Part shown: in pieces, positions 54,780 to 64,000 of the stretch | How the letters are laid out: each line of letters opens with the position of its first letter | Numbering within the stretch: the stretch's first letter is position 1 | DNA from: Stachybotrys elegans | Taxonomy: Eukaryota > Ascomycota > Sordariomycetes > Hypocreales > Stachybotryaceae | Direction of reading: 5' to 3' | Assembly: GCA_020746835.1 (NCBI GenBank) | Contig: JAGPNK010000017.1 | Location: forward strand, 558,001 to 622,000 | Length of the DNA: 64,000 bases | Notes under the pieces: generated by a model | Databases searched by the model: none | The model's input: the letters and a program-made list of their open reading frames with translations, nothing else | What the model was told of the DNA's origin: nothing | Position numbers and translations under genes: made by a program

Positions 54780-57530
54780 TTATGCTAGACTATCTCCAAT
54801 GAGCGCCAAGTTCTGGATCGAGGCCAGGCCATACTGCGCAAAGTCGTTGGTGCTCATCCAGGCCGCCTCGTCGACCGGGGTCAGCACGGCGCTGCCCTCG
54901 ATGCGCTCCGTCGCCCAGGGCAGGCTCTCCCTGAGGCCGTCGGTGTCGAAGTAGGCGCTCCAGGCCTGGCGGGCGGCCGTCTCGTTGCCGTTCTTGGTGG
55001 CCCAGTTGGCCAGCAGCCGCGAGTGCGCCTGGCGCAGGCTGACGCGGAAGCTGGCGCCGTAGCGGGCGACCTGCTCGGGCGCCGCGGCGAGGTAGTAGTA
55101 GCAGTAGTCCATCCAGGCATCCTCGAAGCCTTCCGGGGCTTCGTCGCCCATGTAGTCGAGGAACTCCCACAGGACCTCGGGTAGGCCGAACATGGAGCTC
55201 AGGTGGGAGACGTCGACGACGCCCTCGTTGTTCGGGTCCGTGGGCGGGGCGTCGAGCGTGGCGTTGCGGATCGTGTAGAGGCCTGTGCCCGTGACGAAGC
55301 CGTTCTTGAGGTTGGCGATGCTCGAGGCGGTGCCGAGGAGCTTGTCGCGCGCCTCCTCCCAGCGCGGGCCGCGGCGCTCCCACTCGATCAACCACGAGGC
55401 GGCGAGGCCGCCCCAGTCGGTGCCCAAGGAGAAGGTGACGGGGTTGCCGGGCGAGGGAGTCCAGCCGTCGGTGCGGACCTTGCGGAGGGGGTCGAGGATG
55501 CCGTAGGTCTGGTCGGTGTCGAGCGTCTCGGCAACGACCTCGCCGGTGCGCTCGTCGCCGCCGCTGAGGTAGTAGAAGTACTTGCGGTACTGCGACTGGC
55601 CGATGCGGGCCTGCTTGGCGCTGTCGGCAAAGTGCAGCACGCCGTGGCGGGTTCCCAGGCCCTTCCACTTGCCGACGTGATACATGTCGACCTCGCCCGT
55701 GTGGCGCGTCATGGCCTCGGCGAAGCGCCAGACGTCCTCGCGGCCGGTGCGGAGGAAGTAGAGCCACACGAACAGATCCGGGGACAGCTCCGAGTTGTCC
55801 CAGGCGTAGCCGCCAATGTCGTAGCGCCAGGTGTGCCTGTCGACGTCGTAGGCGTGCATGAAGTCGCCGTAGTCGAGGAAGCCGTACCACCGGCGGTTCT
55901 CGACCTCACTCTCGTAGAACTTCATGTTGAAGTCGAGGTGGCTCTCGATGCTGGCGCGCCTCGGCGTCGACGTGTCGGGGAGATCCCAGTAGGAGCCGGC
56001 AGCCTTTGTGCCGCGGATGTATTCGGGCTCGGCCATGAGGACGGGGGGAGCGTTGATGTAATCGGTCAGCTCGGAGAGACGGTCGCTCGACGGCGTGCTG
56101 TCAAAGGCGAAGAGGAAGATCTCGTTTGTCCTAGCGATGCCGTATGGCGTGTCGAAGTCTGGCTCGTAGTCTTCGTATGTGATCTCGAGGGCGTCGAGCT
56201 GCTCCCTGTAAGTGTCCTGCCCCATGCCGTCGTGGTAGCCACGGAGATCGAGAGGCGAGGCGTCGGGGCTGTACAGCCAGAGCGTCAGGTCGCCCGCATC
56301 GGATGCTGCGTTGGAGATGTCCAGGCCGGTAGGGTAACGCTTCCAGAAATCTTTCAGCCCAACGGCAAGACCCCCCTGCGTCGCACCGCCTAGGTAGGCG
56401 AGACCTCCCGAACGTGTGCCTCCGGGGATGTTGAGCCACGTCTGTCCAGGTTGGGTCCTCTTCTTGAGAGTAAAGCCGTCGGGAGAGAGCTGCGACAGGC
56501 TGTAATCGTTCCAGGCAGGGATCCAGTGCAGCCTCGAAGTGACTCGCGTGTCCCAGGTGCTCTCGTCGGGCAGCTCTCTGCCCTCGAACTGCGCGGTCCT
56601 GACGGCCGCACCGGGATCGCGGCGCAGACCCGTGATGCCGAGGACGGCCTCATTGAGGAACCCGCCGTCTACACCCGAGAGGCGCACGTGGCGATTATAC
56701 AGCTTCTCATCCTTGAGAGGAACCTGAAAGCGGATGCCGAGGCCAGAAATGAAATCCTCCTGGGCCTTGCCGTCAAAGACGATGCTGTGCACGATGCGGA
56801 TGGCCTCGGAATCCTTGTACAAGTAGAATCGCAGGACGAAGCTCAGCCAGTCGTCGTGATCGGCGCCGCTCGAGAGCTGGTGCTTGCCTCGCACGGTGAC
56901 GAGGGCGCGGACCGAGTTCTCCTCGCTGACCTCGACGCCCTCAATGTTACTCTCGAAGTTGGAGTAGTCTATCGAGGAGGAGGCGCGGCTGGCAACGTCG
57001 TCGTGGACCGAGGATTGAGAGTGAAGAATCAGCTTGCCGTTCTGGCCGACTGTGTTGCCGCCGGCCGTCTTGATGGAGCTGATGATGGCGTTGCCGGACT
57101 TGGGGAACGTCACTGAGATCGCGCCGGTATCGACGGTGACTTGGTCGTCCGAGTCGTCCACGGCCAGGCCCTCGACATCCCGTTTGTCCTTGGAGCAGCG
57201 GGAGGCGTGGACGGTGTATTCGCCGGAGATGTTGTCGGACTTGGGGATCGCATGGCCGGTCCATTTGACAGAGCCGTCGCGCCAGTAGCCCGTTACCCAG
57301 GTCTGAAGAGGGAGCTCCTCATCATTATCGCCGAACAAGGTGAAGGCCGTCTTCTCAGGCACGAATTGGCCCTGCGGCCAGGGGACGCCAAAGGTCGTGC
57401 CGATGCTCTGCTTGGGTGTGTCGCCAAGCCATCGCACCTTGACGCTCGACGAGGAGCTGTTGGCAGGCCGAGCTGCGACGCCATTGATTGCGCCGAGGAG
57501 GGCGAGGAGCAAGGCCGAAGCTTTCTGCAT
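54780..57530 (-). CDS. Secreted exo-rhamnogalacturonan-lyase-like enzyme (PL26-type)
   Basis: One exon, 916 aa, ATG at 57530. Residues 1-20 are a signal peptide ending in GVAA. The N-terminal 430 residues look like beta-sandwich domains (WLGDTPKQSIGTTFGVPWPQG, LTLWLYSPDASPLD). The centre and C-terminus contain an alpha/alpha-toroid-type sequence (WYGFLDYGDFMHAYD, WRYDIGGYAWDNSE, DVWRFAEAMTRHTGEVDMYH, GTRHGVLHF). This fits the fungal exo-rhamnogalacturonan lyase family known from Penicillium PcRGLX (PL26), which removes unsaturated disaccharides from the ends of rhamnogalacturonan I. Catalytic residues cannot be assigned with certainty. No introns, unlike most genes in this window. Extracellular pectin side-chain breakdown is inferred. 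A 396-codon antisense ORF at 55203-56393 is a shadow. Confidence 0.8.
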   Translation of the reverse strand: MQKASALLLALLGAINGVAARPANSSSSSVKVRWLGDTPKQSIGTTFGVPWPQGQFVPEKTAFTLFGDNDEELPLQTWVTGYWRDGSVKWTGHAIPKSDNISGEYTVHASRCSKDKRDVEGLAVDDSDDQVTVDTGAISVTFPKSGNAIISSIKTAGGNTVGQNGKLILHSQSSVHDDVASRASSSIDYSNFESNIEGVEVSEENSVRALVTVRGKHQLSSGADHDDWLSFVLRFYLYKDSEAIRIVHSIVFDGKAQEDFISGLGIRFQVPLKDEKLYNRHVRLSGVDGGFLNEAVLGITGLRRDPGAAVRTAQFEGRELPDESTWDTRVTSRLHWIPAWNDYSLSQLSPDGFTLKKRTQPGQTWLNIPGGTRSGGLAYLGGATQGGLAVGLKDFWKRYPTGLDISNAASDAGDLTLWLYSPDASPLDLRGYHDGMGQDTYREQLDALEITYEDYEPDFDTPYGIARTNEIFLFAFDSTPSSDRLSELTDYINAPPVLMAEPEYIRGTKAAGSYWDLPDTSTPRRASIESHLDFNMKFYESEVENRRWYGFLDYGDFMHAYDVDRHTWRYDIGGYAWDNSELSPDLFVWLYFLRTGREDVWRFAEAMTRHTGEVDMYHVGKWKGLGTRHGVLHFADSAKQARIGQSQYRKYFYYLSGGDERTGEVVAETLDTDQTYGILDPLRKVRTDGWTPSPGNPVTFSLGTDWGGLAASWLIEWERRGPRWEEARDKLLGTASSIANLKNGFVTGTGLYTIRNATLDAPPTDPNNEGVVDVSHLSSMFGLPEVLWEFLDYMGDEAPEGFEDAWMDYCYYYLAAAPEQVARYGASFRVSLRQAHSRLLANWATKNGNETAARQAWSAYFDTDGLRESLPWATERIEGSAVLTPVDEAAWMSTNDFAQYGLASIQNLALIGDSLA

Positions 57531-58164
57531 GGCTGGCTGCTGCGATCAACCGGGGAGGTGGCTGTGATGCGCATCTGGCCACTTGCGCGGGAGAGCCATT
57601 GAGATTTTATGGGATTGCTGGGCTCGGGATACAGTGAAGTCGCGCCGAGGCGCACAGGAGACTATCCGTACAAGAACCATAGTTCGCCATGGCGGATCCG
57701 AGCACGGCATCGTGGAGCTCGAATTCCGTCATTGCCGTGCCATGGGTTCGGTTCAAAGACAGCGCGAGGGGATGCAGAGGATAAGTCTGGATATATCCGC
57801 ATTACTTTAGCCCGAGGGGGAAGGAGGTTACAAGGGTCCTGCAATTCTTCCGGATCGCTAGTGGCTGCGAAGACATGCTCGGCGTGGAGATATTGGAGTT
57901 TGGACATACAGCCAAGGTTGATATGGTCTGTAGCCGCGATGAGGGGAGAGTGGGGAAGGGTGCTGCTCTGCTCTGTGGCTCTGTGGCTCTGTGACTCTGT
58001 GGCTCTTGTTGCGAATATTGATGATATTGTCACCGTCGTGGTGTGTGAGGATCTGTACATGCCGAAACATTTAGTTTATAGGCAGGCGGTGAGTCTGAAT
58101 GCCTGAGACTTGTCTAACTCTATACAGATTGCAAGGAAACAGCATGTCGTAGCTGCAATGGAGG
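57531..58164. other. Intergenic region with an 8-bp tandem repeat
   Basis: It holds the promoter of the rhamnogalacturonan-lyase-like gene (reading left) and the 3' end of the hydrolase gene. No gene seen. Confidence 0.6.
57972..58003 (+). repeat. 8-bp tandem repeat (TCTGTGGC), four units
   Basis: Four consecutive units, the third with one change (GAC for GGC). Confidence 0.9.
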
Positions 58165-58932
58165 CTATTGTTGAGCCGATAGCACACGCCCGAGAAACGC
58201 TGCAACATCATCCATGCCAGCCGGCGAGTTGAACCAGTGCCCTCCACTCGGATACTCTTTCCACTCGACCTGGGCCCCGAATCCCCGGAGCGAGTCTCTC
58301 AGGCCGCGTCCATTGTCGATGAGAACGAGAGGATCATCCACGCAGTGCTCCAACAGTATAGGCGTGTTGCGCAGGACGTCGGCGTGCTCCGGCACGTTGT
58401 CCAGCTGCAGGACCTTGCGCGTGTCTTGCAGCGAGCGGCCGGGGAAGGGCATGCGGCAGGAGAAGCCCATGAAAGCGGCCAGGCCGCCGCCAGGCTGGGG
58501 AATGTCGAGGTTGAGAAGCGTGTGGACGCTCGTGGCGGCACCTTGGCTGATGCCAGCGAGGATGATGCGATCCCACCGCCCGCCCAAGAGCGCCGCCTCC
58601 TGGGCGAGCAGCTGCCGGATCCTGTCCACGCTCGACCTGAGGCCCTCGGCCTGCAGCTCCTCGCGCAGCGAAAAGTCTGCCGTGTTCCAGATGTCGAACC
58701 ACTGCGGCCACTGCTGGCCTGGGCACGAGACGGGGCGTGCTGTGGGCGCCTCAGGGAAGACCCAGCGGAAGGAGGGGAAGCGCTGACCCAAGGAGCGGTC
58801 GTGCGAGTCCTGAAAGTATCGCAGCGATTGGACAAACGAGTTGACGTTGTCGCCGCGGCCGTGGAGGAAGACGACTGTGTGCGTCTGCGGCGCCGTTGGC
58901 TGCACGATGATGGGGGCAGGTGGTGAGGCCAT
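58165..58932 (-). CDS. Phospholipase/carboxylesterase-family alpha/beta hydrolase
   Basis: One exon, 255 aa, ATG at 58932. The oxyanion region is VVFLHGRGDN (21-30). The nucleophile elbow GISQG gives S129. D200 lies in HCVDDPLV, which replaces the usual HGxxDxxV, and H232 is in SGGHWF. WPQWFDIW precedes the cap region. The catalytic triad is therefore complete. The family includes acyl-protein thioesterases and broad carboxylesterases; the fungal subgroup here is not a close match to the canonical Apt1 length or motif, so the substrate is left open. No signal peptide is visible, so it is probably cytosolic. Confidence 0.9.
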   Translation of the reverse strand: MASPPAPIIVQPTAPQTHTVVFLHGRGDNVNSFVQSLRYFQDSHDRSLGQRFPSFRWVFPEAPTARPVSCPGQQWPQWFDIWNTADFSLREELQAEGLRSSVDRIRQLLAQEAALLGGRWDRIILAGISQGAATSVHTLLNLDIPQPGGGLAAFMGFSCRMPFPGRSLQDTRKVLQLDNVPEHADVLRNTPILLEHCVDDPLVLIDNGRGLRDSLRGFGAQVEWKEYPSGGHWFNSPAGMDDVAAFLGRVLSAQQ

Positions 58933-59761
58933 GAGTAACTGCTAGACTGTACTCTCGTCAGTGTTGCTTAAGGACCCAAGTACGCAATCATCTTTGTATT
59001 GTCAACAAAACCAGCTGTGGTGACTCTGTTGTGTTACAATAACAAAGGCAGCCTGCACCGAATTCCAGGCATCTACGCATTTCGCACCTGGTAAGTTAGG
59101 TGGGTGCCTAGTGGCTAATCAAGTCCTAAGCGCGGGCATTGACGCCCCTGAAGTGGCCCGAAACGAGGCCTCCTCTGCGGCCACTCAGCGGCCACTCAGC
59201 GTTTACTTGCGCGCGTCAGCTGCACCGTAATGTCGGGTCCAATATGACATGCTGAATGGACAAAACTTACCCCCAGCCTCCACTATCACCCACTGCTGGT
59301 TGATAGCCGCTGGGAATGGCCTCGTCCACCCACCCGCTGAGCGCCTACGTGCAGCACAAGCGCATCACTGTGTCGCTAATAATAATTCCTCTGTCTGCAC
59401 TCCATCGGAAGCAGCCAGTGATATCATGATGGCTGACCCGACGGTTCGGTTCGCAGCCCTCGTTCATTTTGCCCTGAAACACCATTCTGTAGAACCACTC
59501 ATGAAGCCGCCTTCCTCAAGGGCGCATTTTTTTAAGTCTTGCGTCTGGTCCAATTATCATGAAGCCCGCAGGCCTTTTCGACCGGCCGAGGCCGTCCCAA
59601 GGACCACCCTAAAGTTAGAAGAACATGAGGACCAACAGACACCGGCTTCAAGCACGATATAACACCAAGCCTACGCCCATCAACAACAACTTCCCGAGCC
59701 TTCCTATCCCTCCCCCAACAGTATATTCATCATCACAAGTGCCTCTTACCATCTCCTCACC
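58933..59761. other. Divergent intergenic region
   Basis: 829 bp between the hydrolase start and the start of the three-exon unknown protein. It has a small ORF at 59249-59662 (+) with no recognisable domain. Directly repeated GCGGCCACTCAGC units occur near 59176-59200. Confidence 0.55.
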
Positions 59762-60603
59762 ATGGACCACATGATCGTTGTCCCCTCCAAGTACGGCCGC
59801 AGCCATACCCTTGCTCTGGAACGAGTCCCTGCGAAACAGGTTCGACCATCCCTTCTCCCAACCCAGCCCCCCTTTCTAACTTCCCTCAGCAATACGCACC
59901 ATGTTGCAGCCTGGACACTGAGAGGCGTGGCGTCGAAGTGCTGATGGATAACCGGACGCACCATCATAGGCGTCCCAAGAAGAAGACTCGGTTCCTTGAA
60001 CCCGCCGACGTGCTTCCATACATGACTTCCGAAGGCCTCCTGGCCAGTGCCGTCTATCGTCATGAAGACACGACCAAGGGGAAGCGCAGGTGGTCATGCC
60101 GTCCTTGTGCCAAGCAGGCATTCAAGTACATCAAAGAGGGACGCAGCATCCAGGTCCCTACTGGACTCGGTGCGTCATATTCACAGCAAAAACACCCGAC
60201 AAAGTGCTAATATGTTGCAGACTCTATTCAGGGATGCTGTGTCTATTCATCAGACACTGGTCTGCCACACTGTGCGCTGGAACAAATGAGGCAACAGCAC
60301 GGGTCTTCTCACATTGTCTACGACAAGCAGACCAGCAGCTCAGCGGTCATCTACATGGACATACCACGCTCGCAGTACATACCGCGTGACTACTATCACA
60401 AGCCACATCGAGCCGTCCACGACACCAACCTCTACGAGGATGGCTTTGATCTCGACATTGATATTCATCAGCAGCAGGCCTGGAGGCGCGTAGTGTATGA
60501 GAAGCCCGTCGAGCAGGAATACCCAAGGCCCTCCTTTAGGCGAGGATACTGGGATCAAGGCTTTCAGGCTATCGAGCCGAGGTTGACGCTGTTGCCAAAC
60601 TAG
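59762..60603 (+). CDS. Three-exon hypothetical protein, Cys/His/Tyr-rich
   Basis: Exons 59762-59839, 59890-60169 and 60221-60603 encode 246 aa; introns of 50 and 51 bp have GTTCG...CTCAG and GTGCG...TGCAG ends, and all joins keep frame. I do not recognise the family. Seen: an N-terminal MIVVPSKYGRSHTL, a CCSLDTE Cys pair, a basic HHHRRPKKK stretch that could be a nuclear signal, a central WSCRPCAKQAFKYIKEG with CxxC, and further Cys in GCCVYSSDTGLPHC. The C-terminal third is Tyr/Asp/Arg-rich (YIPRDYYHKPHR, DLDIDIHQQQAWRR). Spaced Cys and His could bind zinc. No signal peptide. The gene is supported by two well-placed introns and continuous coding-type composition. Confidence 0.7.
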
Positions 60604-63600
60604 GGACGAGAGGGCTTGGGTTTCTTTTGTCGGTAATCTGTTTATTTGGCCATGTTAGTATTTGTATCTTGTTAGTTGTAATGATTTATGATTCTATCCA
60701 GCAGTATTCAGACTATCTCCAGTAGGTTGGATTAGACATCTCTTGTGGCCTACTCCAGCCAACATCAGAAATTCTCAAAGCCCCGATAATCCTCGTTCTT
60801 CGAAATATTTCAAGAGCTTCTCTGTACCGCCCACCCTAATCTTCAAAGAATGCAAACAGAGCGCCCGACTTGTATTTTTTATCAGGGCGTCATGGACGCT
60901 ATTCATTCAGGAAGTAGCTATCTCTACAACTCAGATGTAAGAGGCATCGCAAGCCAAGGTTGAACCCCTAAATTAGAAAGGGGCGATGTTCGAATCTTGC
61001 AGTATCGAACCACTGATCCCACCCTGTCGTCACTCACATCGGTCGTCCAAACTCGGTATCATATCGAATATCTGGCTCATTTACGCTACGCCTTCATAAC
61101 ATACACCAGGTGGCAAGAGACGATCCGAAATGGGTCTTATTTCGAAAGGATCACCTCATTGCCACCCTCCCCTTTCTCCTGCTTCTGCTTTTGTGGTCCA
61201 TCGCATCAGTTGAACTCTTCCGTATCGGTGGAGGGGAGTGTCTCGCGATGAGGAGTCCAAACTCTATCTTCAATCTTTCTGCTTCTGCCATTAAGACGGG
61301 AGCATGAAGGCGTAACAGGGCCGGGTAGCCTTTACATGTGTTAAACTTACCTTGTAACTGTATAGGGTGAGATGTCGACGTACCTGTTTTCTCGACAGGA
61401 ACTTCTCTAACGCTATATAACATCGCAAGAGCATGAAAACCCAGCAAACCCAGTCTTCACGGTACTCCTTGTTACTAAAATAACAATCGATAAACCGTCA
61501 GCGTCTTTATGATACGCCTACGCCCCAGACTCGATACCATGGCTGCATCATTTGCCCATTATCTCCAGCGACGCTCGGCTGGAATATGAATGGATATGCA
61601 CGAAAACTGGCTGTTGGTTTTGGGACGTGCAGATCTGCTATAAGTAGGGCTCGTATTGAACGAAGTCTATATTTGTGCGTACAAGAGGTACTCTGTCGTC
61701 GACGGGGTTGCCAAGGGATCCAGTCAAGCCAGTACAGGCTAGATCGATTGATGTGTGCGTAGGCAGCTGACCGTTCTAGACGGATACATCCGTGTCATTG
61801 ACGACGAGAATCGTTTTTTCACGGTCTGGACGGATCGATGCGATGATCCCTACCGTTTAGAGGCCGACAAATATCGTCGCCAAGTGATAAGAAAACGGTA
61901 CCTTCTGTGTTCATGCACGGTTTCTGCATGATGACGCGTTCAGCTGCAACATCCTTGTTGGGAGCAGCACTGCCGTTACTTATCACGAAATGCGGAAGGA
62001 TACTCTGTTGACAAGCTGGCACAGAAAGCCACCTCTCGTTGGCAAAAACAATTGTACCTGTGAAGGAAACGAGCACGGCTAGCATTCCGCAAGCTCGGCC
62101 AACTTGACGGGTACCTGGACAAGTCTTGGGGCTAGACCTGATGTCCCGGTTTATGGAGCCACTTTAGCTCACTTCGGTCTCCAATAGACTGGTTCGCAGC
62201 GGACACCGCAAGTCTCAGGCGCCTCACCACCGAAGCCGATGCAACTGAAACGTTCTTAGTCTGCTCTGTATGGAGAGCGCATCCAGGTGATAAGGTTGAG
62301 ATGGTGGAGCAGATTCAAGCACGTACTTATCCAGGGCTGTGCAGTGAGGTGCAGAGCAACGCACGTAAACACTCTGCAAACTTTGGGTGCGGCGCGTCTT
62401 TCGTCCAGGATCCATGACTAGGGTTTGCGCAGATGAGAGCTGAAGTTGGGTTGTGGCGCTATCGTCAGATTAATGGCGACTATTTGTGCTGAGCGCCACG
62501 ACGCGGCGCTATCGAAAGACGAAACATTCGACGCAAGACTTCGGTAGAGAAATTGCAAATATTTCCCGTCGAGGATGATGCAGGTGGCGGCGCTTCGGGA
62601 CTGAGCAGCCGCTCGTAGAGATAAGTAGTAAGACCGTATGGTGCTATTCGTGAACGGTGGGAGATGATCCGAACTCTAGGCGGCTGCGGGTGGCTGTCAG
62701 CCATCCGAGACACGAGGGGAAGGGCCCTTCTGTCTCACAATGGCCATGTGCACCGTCAGACTGGATCACTACGACGTACGCTATTAGTGTATGCATCACG
62801 CTCACTGGCAGTAGAGCAAGCAAACAATTGCCGGGTGAAATGCAGGCTGCCACGGTTTCCTGTCGATGTTGCACTGCATGCTTGGTCTGCAGATACGGGA
62901 CTGGGCGCGGGCGAACAGGCCAACAATGTGACTGCAAGACGACACTAATTCTTCTCAACTCTGGTCCTGTCGGTAGTCCATCGGTAGCCCGACCTGACCG
63001 ACCTGAAATGGCCTGAAGGGACTGGGGACGGATCTGGCGGCGCGGGAAATGGGAAATGAAATGGCGTCGCTGGGCCTATCGCTAGCGGCATGGCGTAGGT
63101 AGCGCGCGCTCACACAGACTTGGGCGCGGGCTAAGCCGTCAGCCCCGGGCCTAGGCTTGTAGAGCGCGAGCAACCAGACACTAACGGTGACCTGGAATAG
63201 ATCATGGGCTGAGGGTCGACCCGTTTGGACATCGCATCGTGTGGGAACTGTGTGCTCCGGTTCAGGCAGGAGGGGGATTTTCGCTGCACGAACGTCGCGA
63301 TGCAGATGTCGGGAGGCGTGGGGTGCTTTGAAGACAGCAATGGCTGAGAGGCGGCTTGTTAAGTTTACGGCATATGTAGCCTCCGTCGCGTCAATATTGG
63401 CGAAGAATGACGCATTCCATGAAGCTGTTGTGTCAACAGAAACATACTCGGGCTGGAGCTCAACAAAGGCAATCGGGAGAGGGGAGGCTTGGATCGGCTG
63501 TTTGTGACACGCCGATTTCTCAGCGGCGCCTATTGCAACTCTTCAAACTCTTGCAGCTGAAAGCGAGACAAGGTGGTGATGCAATTGGAGCTGTCCAAAC

Positions 63601-64000
63601 GATTTTCGACTCTTTTTGAGGGAGACTGGCGACTGGCGACTGCTTTAGCAAGGCAAGTATCGACCAGGAAGGAACGGGAGCGAGAAAAGATGGTGGGGGG
63701 CGCTTGGCTGTGACTCGTCAGATCCACGTGCAGAAGGAAGCTAATTCAGGCGGCTGTGTCCAGGAACAGAAAAACAGAAAGGGGAAGAGTTTCTCTGAAT
63801 CCACCATCCAACCCACCATTGAAGATTCACCACCTAATCGTGCAGATGTGTCCGTATAGGGGGGTGGCGCACTGCACGGTCGATTTTGGATGCGCCGGTG
63901 TGCAAATGGTTTGGCAGCCGATTGGGCCGAAGCTCAATTGTCCCCGACCGACCCAAACAACCACGACTCTTTCCACCGCGACGCCCACAACAACAACACC
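60604..64000. other. Terminal non-coding region
   Basis: 3.4 kb with short ORFs only. A small minus-strand ORF at 61819-62085 starts with a hydrophobic stretch but has no support beyond that. A possible hairpin lies at 60936-61001. The final 100 bases (CCACAACAACAACACC end) look like a C/A-rich 5' leader of a plus-strand gene beyond the window. Confidence 0.5.
60936..61001 (+). other. Possible nested RNA hairpin
   Basis: A 7-bp outer pairing (60936-60942 with 60995-61001, one G-T), a 6-bp inner pairing (60945-60950 with 60983-60988) and a 4-bp apical pairing (60966-60969 with 60979-60982). A B-box-like GTTCGAATC lies inside, but the T-arm and anticodon arm of a tRNA cannot be formed. Confidence 0.25.

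Noticed and set aside
55203..56393. 396-codon plus-strand ORF antisense to the rhamnogalacturonan-lyase-like gene
   Set aside because: It is a shadow of a GC-rich coding strand: Val/Ala/Glu-rich with no motif.
61819..62085. 88-codon minus-strand ORF with a hydrophobic N-terminus
   Set aside because: Could be a small secreted protein, but the start region also looks like an intron boundary and nothing else supports it.

Overview
This is nuclear DNA from a filamentous ascomycete, most likely a Sordariomycete (class-level inference). The protein-coding genes are interrupted by short introns, mostly about 46-106 bp with GT/AG ends. Coding DNA is GC-rich. Several encoded families are typical of plant- or insect-associated Pezizomycotina: a GH131 beta-glucanase with CBM1, an Egh16/MAS-type secreted protein, and a fungal exo-rhamnogalacturonan-lyase-like enzyme. 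No rRNA, convincing tRNA, transposon, CRISPR array or secondary-metabolite cluster was found.

Layout. 1-1954 is non-coding leader/promoter. 1955-5645 (+) is the unfolded-protein-response sensor IRE1. 6107-8697 (-) is the ribosome-collision E3 ligase HEL2/ZNF598. 9937-10936 (-) is a small DEK_C+SWIB chromatin protein. 12279-13585 (-) is a secreted Thr-rich protein with a carbohydrate-binding-like domain. 15048-16224 (+) is GH131-CBM1. 16894-17234 (+) is the spliceosomal SmF protein. After a gene-poor stretch, 21111-21823 (+) is a small unknown protein. 22285-23214 (-) is an MBL-fold protein divergent from a TDT/SLAC1-type transporter at 23793-25224 (+). 25323-27487 (-) is a large membrane protein of unknown function, and 27868-30019 (-) is a DUF3292-type membrane protein.

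About 11 kb (30020-41112) then carries no supportable gene. It leads into 41113-42855 (+), a Ser/Pro-rich conserved fungal protein whose reading frame is broken by an apparent 1-nt deletion. After another 3 kb gap come a fungal OBAP (DUF1264) protein at 46008-46888 (+), the Egh16-like secreted protein at 48671-49962 (+), Mediator subunit 18 at 50259-51157 (-) divergent from polynucleotide kinase 3'-phosphatase at 51551-52993 (+), the 916-aa exo-rhamnogalacturonan-lyase-like enzyme at 54780-57530 (-), a phospholipase/carboxylesterase-family hydrolase at 58165-58932 (-), and a three-exon unknown protein at 59762-60603 (+). The last 3.4 kb is non-coding as far as I can see; its final bases look like the leader of a (+) gene beyond the window.

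Most genes are independent housekeeping or accessory loci rather than an operon-like system. IRE1 and HEL2, both stress/RNA-surveillance enzymes, are convergent neighbours. Three secreted carbohydrate- or host-directed proteins are scattered among core genes. I did not find a clearly new multi-gene system. The best leads are the uORF-bearing IRE1 leader, the frameshifted conserved protein with its very large upstream desert, the MBL protein with an incomplete metal site, and several small tandem repeats.
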